A stretch of DNA of 64,000 bases from the NCBI RefSeq assembly GCF_019598945.1, contig NZ_CP080598.1, positions 3,658,001 through 3,722,000 of the forward strand, written 5' to 3'. A program made the position numbers and the translations under genes. Below are positions 8,810 through 17,171 of this stretch, in pieces. The DNA comes from Sphaerospermopsis torques-reginae ITEP-024 (lineage in GTDB: Bacteria > Cyanobacteriota > Cyanobacteriia > Cyanobacteriales > Nostocaceae). Position 1 is the first letter of the stretch. Each line of letters starts with the position of its first letter. The notes below the pieces were generated by a model. That model made no database searches. It saw only the letters and a list, made by a program, of their open reading frames with translations, and had not been told where the DNA came from.

Positions 8810-9853
8810 ATGAGTAATGCAATTTTAACAACCCATAATTTGACTATTGGTTATCAAACATCTCGAAAGAATTTTCGGTGTGTAGCAGAAAATATTTCTG
8901 TGTCTTTGCAAGCTGGGGAATTGGTGTGTTTATTGGGTCCCAATGGTGCAGGTAAATCTACATTACTGCGATCGCTTGCCGGAATGCAACCACCTGTAGC
9001 TGGTGAAGTCCGACTTTTAGATGATAATATCTACAAATTAGCACCCCAAGATTTAGCGAAACGGTTGAGTTTAGTTCTCACGGAAAAAGTTGATGTGGGA
9101 ATGCTATCTGCTTATACTTTGGTAACTTTAGGACGACATCCTTATACTGACTGGTGGGGAAATTTGACGGCTGAGGATGAAGCGATAGTACACTGGGCAA
9201 TTAAATCCGTAGGTGCATTAAATTTAGTCTCCCGTCAAGTTAGTGAACTCAGTGATGGTGAACGACAAAAAATTATGATTGCCCGTGCTTTAGCGCAGTC
9301 TCCTATGGTAATGTTGCTAGATGAACCAACGGCATTTTTAGATTTACCACGGCGAGTAGAAATTATGCAATTGTTGCGTAATTTAGCCAGGGAAACTAAA
9401 CAAGCAATTCTCCTTTCTACCCATGATTTAGATTTAGCTTTGCGGTTAGCTGACCAAATTTGGTTATTAGATTCTCATGGAATTTTACAAGTAGGCGCAC
9501 CGGAAGATTTAGTATTAAGTGGTGCATTTGCGAATACTTTTAAAAGTGCAGGTGTGGAGTTTGATATTTTGTCTGGTGAGTTTAATTTGCATACACCATT
9601 GAAAGGAGAAGTTCAAGTTATTGGTGAGGGTATAGCGACTATATGGACTATTCGCGCTTTACAAAGAGTAGGTTTTCAGGTGAAACAAGCGGAAAAATTT
9701 TCTCACAATCAAAATGCTGCAAAAACACAATTAATAGTAAAAGTTATATCCAACTCCCAAGAGAACTTTTGGCAAACTCAAGCTATAAATAATCATCAAG
9801 ATGTGTATGTTCATAATTCATTATATGAACTGATTGAATTTTTAAATTTTTAG
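8810..9853 (+). CDS. ABC transporter ATP-binding protein (BtuD/FecE-like)
   Basis: ATPase that powers the FecCD-type permease. Walker A is GPNGAGKST, the signature motif is LSDGERQ, and Walker B is VMLLDEPTAFLDLP with the switch histidine in STHDLD. At 347 residues it is about 90 longer than a minimal FecE-type subunit. The extra C-terminal part (about residues 260-347) may be a regulatory domain. Its stop (9851-9853) overlaps tail-to-tail with the stop of the MFS gene on the other strand. Confidence 0.92.
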   Translation: MSNAILTTHNLTIGYQTSRKNFRCVAENISVSLQAGELVCLLGPNGAGKSTLLRSLAGMQPPVAGEVRLLDDNIYKLAPQDLAKRLSLVLTEKVDVGMLSAYTLVTLGRHPYTDWWGNLTAEDEAIVHWAIKSVGALNLVSRQVSELSDGERQKIMIARALAQSPMVMLLDEPTAFLDLPRRVEIMQLLRNLARETKQAILLSTHDLDLALRLADQIWLLDSHGILQVGAPEDLVLSGAFANTFKSAGVEFDILSGEFNLHTPLKGEVQVIGEGIATIWTIRALQRVGFQVKQAEKFSHNQNAAKTQLIVKVISNSQENFWQTQAINNHQDVYVHNSLYELIEFLNF

Positions 9854-11097
9854 ATCATATCTTGCAAGACTTTGCGGGTATTTTGCCAAGTCCAGAAACC
9901 AATCAATACTACAGTGATACTCATCCCAAAGAGAACTATGGCCAAGCCAAAAGCATTAACCAACTTCGTGGTAATTAATAAAGGTGCGGACAACGCAATA
10001 TTAATGGCATGATTTTGAAAGCCAAATACCTTACCGTGCATTGCTGGGGGTGTGTGTTGTTGAATTAGGGTTTGCATCGGCACGTTAATTAATGCTGCAC
10101 CTAAACCCAAGAACACACAAAGTCCCAAAACTAAAAATAAATTATGAGTAACAATAAACATTCCCAGTGCCAAGGCCATAAACATAAAACCAATTAGCGG
10201 CAAGGGTTGATGATGCAGTTTATGGCCAAAATGCCCCAAAATTCCCGCACCTAAAACCATTCCCACGCCGGCAGCAGCAACAAAGAAACTAAAATCAGTT
10301 TGTTCCAAGTTCAATCTAGCAGCTAATCTAATAGATAATTCTAATAAAGCAGCAAAGACGCAGTACAAAGCCACAATTTGCAGCATGGCATTCCAGACTA
10401 AGCGGTTTTGTTTTAGATATTGCCAACCTTGTAAAAATTCGGTGATAGGATTAGCTACGGATGTTTGCCTATGTTCTGTAAACCGAATTGGCAACATGAT
10501 GATAGCTGATAACAGATAGAAACCACCTACTAATAGTTCTTTGCCAAAATCAGAGTTTAAATATTCCGCCCAGTCTAAAATCGGTGTTCCCACAGCATAG
10601 CCAACTATCAATGCTCCCATCATGGTGCTGCTAAATAAAGCATTAGCGGCCATTAAATTCTCTCGTTGTACCATTAGGGGAATAGTAGCTTGTTCGGCCG
10701 GAGCAAAAAACTGAGTTACCGAGGAGATACCAAAATTCAATGCTAACAATATTCCTAACTGCCTGGGCAAGAAAGCTATACTCAATGTCAACAAGCCCCG
10801 CACGACATCAGAACCAACCATAATCAGCTTTTTGGGCATCCTATCCACAATCACACCACCAGCAGATCCGAAAAAAATCGCCGGTAGGGTAAAAGCCATA
10901 TACATATAAAAGCGCCCAGTGCCTTCTGGTAAATTGGCAGGTAAGTATTTTTTCTCTAATAAATCAATCATCAGGATCAGTAATATCTTATCTGCTAACT
11001 GGGAAACCAGTTGCCCGATCCATAGGAGCATAAAATTACGGTTTTTTAGCAGTGCGCCAAAGCCGCTATGAGCAGCAGTCGGTTCAGTGGGAAACAT
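9850..11097 (-). CDS. Major facilitator superfamily transporter
   Basis: A 415-residue membrane protein with about 12 hydrophobic segments, starting RNFMLLWIGQLVSQLADKI, a common opening of the drug/enterobactin-exporter type of MFS protein. GGVIVDRMPKK fits the loop motif between helices 2 and 3. Substrate is unknown. Next to a chelate uptake locus, export of a siderophore or other small molecule is possible but only inferred. The gene converges on the ABC ATPase gene with overlapping stop codons, leaving no room for a terminator between them. The start is followed upstream by heptamer repeats. Confidence 0.85.
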   Translation of the reverse strand: MFPTEPTAAHSGFGALLKNRNFMLLWIGQLVSQLADKILLILMIDLLEKKYLPANLPEGTGRFYMYMAFTLPAIFFGSAGGVIVDRMPKKLIMVGSDVVRGLLTLSIAFLPRQLGILLALNFGISSVTQFFAPAEQATIPLMVQRENLMAANALFSSTMMGALIVGYAVGTPILDWAEYLNSDFGKELLVGGFYLLSAIIMLPIRFTEHRQTSVANPITEFLQGWQYLKQNRLVWNAMLQIVALYCVFAALLELSIRLAARLNLEQTDFSFFVAAAGVGMVLGAGILGHFGHKLHHQPLPLIGFMFMALALGMFIVTHNLFLVLGLCVFLGLGAALINVPMQTLIQQHTPPAMHGKVFGFQNHAINIALSAPLLITTKLVNAFGLAIVLFGMSITVVLIGFWTWQNTRKVLQDMI

Positions 11098-11105
11098 TAG
11101 GAATG

Positions 11106-11304
11106 GGTAATTGGTAATTGGTAATTGGTAATTGGTAATTGGTAATTGGTGATTGGTGATTGGTGATTAGGGATTGGTGATTAGGGATGAGTGATTGGTG
11201 ATAGGGAAATTAATCCTTTAAAATTTGTGCTTACTTTGATGGAAAAGAATAAATCTTCCCAGTCACCAGTCACCAGTCACCAGTCACAGGTCCCCAGTCC
11301 CCTG
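11106..11304. repeat. STRR tandem heptamers
   Basis: 11106-11205 is a run of TTGGTAA, later TTGGTGA, heptamers. 11259-11304 carries CCAGTCA heptamers. The array fills the gap between the MFS start and the hydrolase stop. Confidence 0.9.
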
Positions 11305-11868
11305 TTATTCATAGCTTTTTAACAATATATGCAAGAATTCAGCCGCATTCAGGGATTTTTGGGAGTGGGAAAACCGAATTGATGGATCTGTCAAGTTACC
11401 TTGTATCTTGTGGGGCGATCGCCACATTGATAAATGATCAACTGGTGGATCGGCATAAAAATTATCTTCCCCAATACCTAAAATAGCAGAACTCCAATGG
11501 GTAAAATAATCATGACTCAGGCGATGTATGGGAAAATTACCCGACAATGGCACGCCCCAGCCATCTATAGCAATTAATGCTTTCACGTTACCACCTTGAA
11601 GTTGCCATGTTGTAGCCGCTGCGATCGCCCCCACTACACCAGCACTAAAACCAATGAATATAACAGGCGATTCTAGTTTATTATTCAAGCGATCGCGCAA
11701 AAACAGTAAAATATGAAGTGCTGATAAAGTAAAAATCCCCTCTCCCGGAAAAACCAGTATATTTAATAACTGCTGATCACCTCTCTCAGTATGGGGATTA
11801 AATAAGCTTCTGACAAAGCTTTGCGTTAATTCTATTTCATGAATACCTGGACAAATAATAATATTCAT
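11305..11868 (-). CDS. Small alpha/beta-hydrolase-like protein
   Basis: A 187-residue protein. It starts NIIICPGIHEIEL and has FIGFSAGVVGA, a G-x-S-x-G-like nucleophile elbow. A histidine near DPPVDHLSMW could complete a triad. The compact size and absence of a signal peptide suggest a cytoplasmic hydrolase. Substrate is unknown. Only a short repeat-filled gap separates it from the upstream end of the MFS gene, and both are on the minus strand, so co-transcription is possible. Confidence 0.65.
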   Translation of the reverse strand: MNIIICPGIHEIELTQSFVRSLFNPHTERGDQQLLNILVFPGEGIFTLSALHILLFLRDRLNNKLESPVIFIGFSAGVVGAIAAATTWQLQGGNVKALIAIDGWGVPLSGNFPIHRLSHDYFTHWSSAILGIGEDNFYADPPVDHLSMWRSPHKIQGNLTDPSIRFSHSQKSLNAAEFLHILLKSYE

Positions 11869-12094
11869 TAGCTTTTATGGTTAAAGATGAACAACCTATG
11901 GCATTTGCTCGGTTAATTGTCAGTTAATTGTTAATTTTTACTGGTTAATTGTAAATTTTTCATGATCAGATGTATATTTTTATGTTCACATCTATCCTAT
12001 CCCCCTGGATGGGATGATAATTAAGTAATATGGTGAACTCTAGGGTTATACCCTGTGAGGATATCGCCATTTCGGTTATATTGAGGGAATCATT

Positions 12095-13210
12095 GTGGTT
12101 GCAACTCCAGAAAAAATGCAACATACTCACGAGCATCTACCAGGCCATGATCGCATAGCTGTACTGCTCATGGGTTATGGTGAAGTCGAGAGCTATGAAG
12201 ATTTTGCCAATTATAATGAACAAGCTTTAAATCTACTCACTGCCAAATTTGCACCAGTACCAACTTGGATTTATCCCAGTTTAGCCAAGATTTTAGCTAT
12301 ATTTGATCGTCATGAATGGGGACATACCCATCATGATTTTATCTCACCCCATAATGCCATTTTTGAACAGCAACGGGCAGGAATTGAACACGAATTACAA
12401 CATAGATGGGGTGGTAATGTACAAGTTTTCAAAGCTTTTAACTTTTGCGCTCCTTTTTTACCGCAACAAGTTTTAGCAGAAATCAAAAATCAAGGCTTTG
12501 AAAAAATCTTGATCTATCCTTTGTTAGTGGTAGATTCTATTTTTACCAGTGGTATTGCTATTGAACAAGTTAATAATGCTTTGGCTGAATTAGCTGATGG
12601 TGATGAACATTGGGTGAAAGGAATGCGTTATATTCCTTCTTTCTACAATGAGCCGGAATATATCAATTTAATGGCGCAAATAGTAGAAGAAAAAATCAAT
12701 TCTGACGTAGCCGATGCCTATTTACCATCACAAATTGGTATTGTGTTGATGAATCATGGCTGTCCACACAAAGCCAAAGGTTTTACATCAGGAATTGATG
12801 AAAGTCAGGCACTTTACGAATTAGTGAGAGAGAAATTAATTCACCGTTATCCTTTAATTTCTGTCGGTTGGTTAAACCATGATACACCATTAATTGAATG
12901 GACTCAACCTAATGCCACTCAAGCAGCCCAAAATCTGATTCAATTAGGTGCAAAAGTGATCATGTTTATGCCCATTGGTTTTGCCACAGAAAACCATGAA
13001 ACCTTGTTAGATGTGCATCACATTATTCATGATTTAGAAAAACAGCATTCTGGTGTGGACTATTTACAAATGGCTTGTGTAAATGATGATCCTCGCTTTT
13101 TGGATATGGCTGCGGAATGGGCAAATGTTCATATTGCAGAGTTGATGCAAGCGGAAGGCAAAGAAGTTAATGTACAGTTAGCTTTACATCATCATCACCA
13201 TCATCATTAG
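12095..13210 (+). CDS. Ferrochelatase/CbiX-like chelatase family protein with His-rich tail
   Basis: A 371-residue protein starting at GTG, with TTGAGGGA just upstream as ribosome-binding site. It has HDRIAVLLMGYGEVESYEDF near the N terminus and a second half IGIVLMNHGCPHKAKGF with MFMPIGFATENHETLLDVHH. These GYG/NHG and ENHET-type motifs resemble class II chelatases (ferrochelatase, CbiX/SirB), which insert a metal into tetrapyrroles. The protein ends in seven consecutive histidines encoded by mixed CAT and CAC codons, a likely metal-holding tail. Next to a B12-regulated locus, a role in metal delivery or corrin chemistry is inferred. It is not clearly the housekeeping ferrochelatase. Confidence 0.75.
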   Translation: MVATPEKMQHTHEHLPGHDRIAVLLMGYGEVESYEDFANYNEQALNLLTAKFAPVPTWIYPSLAKILAIFDRHEWGHTHHDFISPHNAIFEQQRAGIEHELQHRWGGNVQVFKAFNFCAPFLPQQVLAEIKNQGFEKILIYPLLVVDSIFTSGIAIEQVNNALAELADGDEHWVKGMRYIPSFYNEPEYINLMAQIVEEKINSDVADAYLPSQIGIVLMNHGCPHKAKGFTSGIDESQALYELVREKLIHRYPLISVGWLNHDTPLIEWTQPNATQAAQNLIQLGAKVIMFMPIGFATENHETLLDVHHIIHDLEKQHSGVDYLQMACVNDDPRFLDMAAEWANVHIAELMQAEGKEVNVQLALHHHHHHH

Positions 13211-13246
13211 GTGATTGGTGACAGGTGACAGGTGACAGGTGACAGA
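13211..13246. repeat. STRR heptamers (GGTGACA)
   Basis: Four to five copies of GGTGACA directly after the stop of the chelatase-like gene. Confidence 0.9.
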
Positions 13247-13415
13247 TAAAGAATCACTTCTTATCTGTTACCTTTTGTCTTGCTGATTTGAACTAGAAAT
13301 TATTGGGCGGAATCATTACGACTCTGACAATTGTTCTGACAATTGTAAGGATAAGTTTTGTTTTGTGTCAACAATCATAGAAGTTATAATTTAATCAGAG
13401 TATACATGAACTATT

Positions 13416-14966
13416 ATGACTAAATGGTTTAACACCGCCGGACCTTGTAAACCGAATATCCACTATACCCTACCCACCACCGAACGGTTACCAGACTTAA
13501 AACGCCTGATTGATCAGGAGAATTACTTTGTCATCCATGCACCCAGACAAACAGGTAAAACCACTGCCATGCTCACCCTAGCACAGGAGTTAACAGCTAG
13601 TGGTAAATATACTGCCGTTATGGTATCCGCAGAAGTAGGCTCTGCTTTTCCCGATCAGCCAGAAATAGCAGAACAGGCAATTTTAGGTGCTTGGCGAGAG
13701 GCATCCCGATTTTGGCTACCTAAGGAGCTAGAACCATCGGTGTGGCCAAATGCACTACCAGGACAACGGATAAATGCCGCTTTAACTGTCTGGGCGGAAA
13801 CTGCTGTGCGCCCCTTGGTGGTGTTTATTGATGAAATTGACTCCCTGCAAAATCAAACTTTAATTACTGTTTTAAGACAGTTAAGGGATGGTTTTCCCCG
13901 TCGCCCCCAGAGCTTCCCCCAATGTGTGGCGTTAATTGGGATGCGGGATGTACGTGATTATAAAGTAGCCTCTGGTGGTACTGACAGATTAAATACCTCT
14001 AGCCCCTTTAATATCAAGGTACGGTCTCTGACTTTAAGTAATTTTAGCTTACAAGATGTAAGTAATCTATACGGACAACATACTCAAGCCACGGGGCAAA
14101 TTTTCACCCCCGAAGCTATTAACCAAGCCTACTATTTAACCCAGGGTCAACCTTGGTTAGTCAATGCTTTAGCTAAGGAAGTTACAGAATACTTAGCAGA
14201 AGATGTGAATATCCCCATCACGGTAGATTTAATTAATCAAGCGAAAGATATCTTAATTCAAAGACAAGACACCCATTTAGATAGTTTAGCAGAGCGACTG
14301 CGAGAAGATAGGGTAAAAGCAATTATTCAACCCATGTTAGCTGGGGAAGACTTAGGCAATGTTCCTGATGATGATTTACGCTATGTACTAGATTTAGGTT
14401 TATGTAAACGGGATAGAGGTGGTGGTCTGGAAATTGCTAATCCTATCTATAAAGAGGTATTCCCGAAAACTTTAGCAAATGTGACAATTGCTTCTTTAAC
14501 ATCTGTTCAACCCACCTGGTTAACACCAACTGGCAAACTGGATGCAGTAGCATTGTTAGAGTCATTCTTAGACTTTTGGCGACAACATGGGGAACCGTTA
14601 TTTAAAAGCACTCCCTACCCAGAAATAGCCCCTCACTTAGTATTAATGGCATTTTTACACCGTGTCGTCAATGGTGGTGGGAGCTTAGAGCGGGAATACG
14701 CCATCGGCTCAGGGAGGATGGATATATGTCTGCGTTATGGCGATGTAGTCTTAGGGATGGAATTAAAGGTATGGAAACAGGGTAAACCTGACCCCTTACA
14801 CCAAGGATTGATACAATTAGATAAATATTTATCAGGATTAAATTTAGATACAGGATGGTTAATCATATTTGACCGTCGCCCCGATTTACTCCCCATCAGC
14901 GATCGCACTACCACGGAAATAGCCCAGAGTCCCCAAGGGAGAAATATTACAGTCATTCGGGGGTAG
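13416..14966 (+). CDS. AAA-like ATPase with C-terminal PD-(D/E)XK nuclease domain, copy 1
   Basis: A 516-residue two-domain protein. The N-terminal P-loop ATPase has Walker A APRQTGKTT (residues 42-50) and Walker B PLVVFIDEID (about 133-142). The middle is helical. At the C terminus GRMDICLRYGDVVLGMELKV (from residue 433) gives the D...ExK arrangement (D436, E449, K451) of PD-(D/E)XK nucleases. Similar ATPase-nuclease fusions are often found among accessory and defence genes, but the function here is unknown. It is the first of a tandem pair. Its promoter region and first codons recur 1620 bases downstream, and the last 368 bases are identical in both copies. Confidence 0.75.
   Translation: MTKWFNTAGPCKPNIHYTLPTTERLPDLKRLIDQENYFVIHAPRQTGKTTAMLTLAQELTASGKYTAVMVSAEVGSAFPDQPEIAEQAILGAWREASRFWLPKELEPSVWPNALPGQRINAALTVWAETAVRPLVVFIDEIDSLQNQTLITVLRQLRDGFPRRPQSFPQCVALIGMRDVRDYKVASGGTDRLNTSSPFNIKVRSLTLSNFSLQDVSNLYGQHTQATGQIFTPEAINQAYYLTQGQPWLVNALAKEVTEYLAEDVNIPITVDLINQAKDILIQRQDTHLDSLAERLREDRVKAIIQPMLAGEDLGNVPDDDLRYVLDLGLCKRDRGGGLEIANPIYKEVFPKTLANVTIASLTSVQPTWLTPTGKLDAVALLESFLDFWRQHGEPLFKSTPYPEIAPHLVLMAFLHRVVNGGGSLEREYAIGSGRMDICLRYGDVVLGMELKVWKQGKPDPLHQGLIQLDKYLSGLNLDTGWLIIFDRRPDLLPISDRTTTEIAQSPQGRNITVIRG
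14598..14965 (+). repeat. 368-bp block identical to 16218-16585
   Basis: By eye, every base from 14598 to 14965 equals the base 1620 positions later, while upstream coding sequence differs. The block spans the nuclease domain of both paralogues. It points to recent gene conversion or selection against divergence. Confidence 0.85.
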
Positions 14967-15035
14967 GTTTGCATTTGTTGACTGTCGTCAACAATCATAG
15001 AAGTTATAATTAAATCAGAGTATACATGAACTTTT

Positions 15036-16586
15036 ATGACTAAATGGTTTAACACCGCAGGCCCTTGTCAACCGGATATACATTATACCCTACCGACCAG
15101 TGAACGGTTACCAGACTTAAAACACCTGATTGAACAGCGCAATTACTTTGTCATCCATGCACCCAGACAAACTGGTAAAACCACTGCCATGCTTACCTTA
15201 GCACAGGAATTAACAGCTAGTGGTAAATATACTGCCGTCATGGTATCCGCAGAAGTAGGCTCTGCCTTTCCCGATCAGCCAGAAATAGCAGAAAGAAGGA
15301 TTTTAGATGCTTGGCAAGATGCTATTGACTGTTGGCTACCAACAGAATTACAACCATCTTTCTTAACTAATGGTAATCCACCCCAACGTATTGGCTCTTT
15401 CCTCAAATCCTGGGCGGAAACTTCTAAGCGCCCCTTGGTGGTGTTTATTGATGAAATTGACTCCCTGCAAAATCAAACTTTAATTAATGTATTAAGACAG
15501 TTAAGGGATGGTTTCCCCCGTCGTCCCCAGAGCTTCCCCCAATGTGTAGCCTTAATTGGGATGCGGGATGTACGTGATTATAAGGTAGCTTCTGGTGGTA
15601 CTGACAGGTTAAATACCTCTAGTCCCTTTAATATCAAGGTGGAATCTTTAACTTTAAGTAATTTCACTTTAGAAGATGTAAAGAGTTTATATGAACAACA
15701 TACCCAATCCACGGGGCAAATCTTTAACCCCGAAGCCATTAACCACGCCTACTATTTAACCCAGGGTCAACCTTGGTTAGTTAATGCGATCGCCCGTCAA
15801 GTTACAGAGTATTTAGCAGAAGATGTGAATATCCCCATCACAGTAGATTTAATCAATCAAGCTAAAGATATTTTAATTCAAAGACAAGACACGCACTTAG
15901 ATAGTTTAGCAGAGCGACTGCGAGAAGATAGAGTTAAGGCGATTATTGAACCTATTTTATCTGGGGAAGAATTACCCAACACACCGGAGGATGATCGCCG
16001 TTATCTGTTAGATTTAGGTTTAGTGATTCGCAGTAAAGAAGGTGGGTTAAAAGTAGCTAACCCCATTTATCAAGAGGTCATCCCCAAGGTGTTATCCCAG
16101 GGTACTCAAGATAGTTTACCGATGATTCAACCTAGTTGGTTAACACCCACAGGGGAATTAAACCCCCAAATCCTATTAGAAACTTTTTTAGACTTTTGGC
16201 GACAACACGGGGAACCATTATTTAAAAGCACTCCCTACCCAGAAATAGCCCCTCACTTAGTATTAATGGCATTTTTACACCGTGTCGTCAATGGTGGTGG
16301 GAGCTTAGAGCGGGAATACGCCATCGGCTCAGGGAGGATGGATATATGTCTGCGTTATGGCGATGTAGTCTTAGGGATGGAATTAAAGGTATGGAAACAG
16401 GGTAAACCTGACCCCTTACACCAAGGATTGATACAATTAGATAAATATTTATCAGGATTAAATTTAGATACAGGATGGTTAATCATATTTGACCGTCGCC
16501 CCGATTTACTCCCCATCAGCGATCGCACTACCACGGAAATAGCCCAGAGTCCCCAAGGGAGAAATATTACAGTCATTCGGGGGTAA
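15036..16586 (+). CDS. AAA-like ATPase with C-terminal PD-(D/E)XK nuclease domain, copy 2
   Basis: A 516-residue paralogue of the preceding gene, same length and domain order (Walker A APRQTGKTT, Walker B VVFIDEID, D436, E449, K451). It differs mainly in two blocks: residues about 88-130, and about 305-385 in the region linking ATPase and nuclease. Those could set partner or target specificity while both enzymatic ends stay fixed. It lies 70 bases after copy 1 and has its own copy of the upstream sequence (14987-15035), so each gene may have its own promoter. Function is not known. Confidence 0.75.
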   Translation: MTKWFNTAGPCQPDIHYTLPTSERLPDLKHLIEQRNYFVIHAPRQTGKTTAMLTLAQELTASGKYTAVMVSAEVGSAFPDQPEIAERRILDAWQDAIDCWLPTELQPSFLTNGNPPQRIGSFLKSWAETSKRPLVVFIDEIDSLQNQTLINVLRQLRDGFPRRPQSFPQCVALIGMRDVRDYKVASGGTDRLNTSSPFNIKVESLTLSNFTLEDVKSLYEQHTQSTGQIFNPEAINHAYYLTQGQPWLVNAIARQVTEYLAEDVNIPITVDLINQAKDILIQRQDTHLDSLAERLREDRVKAIIEPILSGEELPNTPEDDRRYLLDLGLVIRSKEGGLKVANPIYQEVIPKVLSQGTQDSLPMIQPSWLTPTGELNPQILLETFLDFWRQHGEPLFKSTPYPEIAPHLVLMAFLHRVVNGGGSLEREYAIGSGRMDICLRYGDVVLGMELKVWKQGKPDPLHQGLIQLDKYLSGLNLDTGWLIIFDRRPDLLPISDRTTTEIAQSPQGRNITVIRG

Positions 16587-16732
16587 GCTGTTGTGCATTT
16601 AATTTGTATAAGTGGAACAGGCATCTTGCCTGTTAAACAAGAGTTCAGAATATTAGGATTATACAATTTAGCTGTGTAACAGCTTAGGTTTGGATTTCCA
16701 CCGTCAACCGTCAACAGTCAACACCATGACCA

Positions 16733-17171
16733 TTAACGCCCCCGCCAAATCTTGATGGTGTTATCCCCACTCCCAGAAGCTAAGGTTTTACCGTCCGGGC
16801 TGAAGGCTACTGAATTAACCTCAGATGAATGTCCGGTGAGGGTGGCGATTGACACCCCCGTGGCGACATCCCACAGTTTGATGGTGTTATCCAAACTCCC
16901 AGAAGCTAAGGTTTTACCATCGGGGCTGAAGGCTACTGACCAAACCCAATCTGAATGTCCGGTGAGGGTGGCGATTGACCTCCCCGTGGCGACATCCCAC
17001 AGTTTGATGGTTTTATCAATTCCGAAAATACTCCCACTCCCAGAAGCTAAGGTTTTACCATCGGGGCTGAAGGCTACTGAATTAACCCAATCTGAATGTC
17101 CGGTGAGGGTGGCGATTGACCTTCCCGTGGCGACATCCCACAGTTTGATGGTGTTATCCCCACTCCCAGAG
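16733..17171 (-). pseudogene. WD40-repeat gene stump (3' part only)
   Basis: The translation shows three near-identical WD40 repeats of the form [20 protein letters not shown] plus [18 protein letters not shown], then the end [11 protein letters not shown]. The reading frame continues into the left end of the IS4-type element, and those residues are not WD40. The 5' part of the gene, with any effector domain, is missing and does not resume beyond the other end of the element. Repeat 1 has a GSIFGI insertion between repeats. Related cyanobacterial WD40 proteins often carry kinase, caspase or NTPase domains at the N terminus; which was present here cannot be told. Confidence 0.85.

Noticed and set aside
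13189-13210. His7 tail as a cloning-vector tag
   Set aside because: Codons are mixed CAT/CAC, the flanks are native heptamer repeats, and the surrounding DNA is continuous cyanobacterial chromosome.
14735-15055. Minus-strand frames over the 3' ends of the twin ATPase-nuclease genes (also 16355-16714)
   Set aside because: Shadows of the coding strand; they repeat only because the coding DNA is identical.
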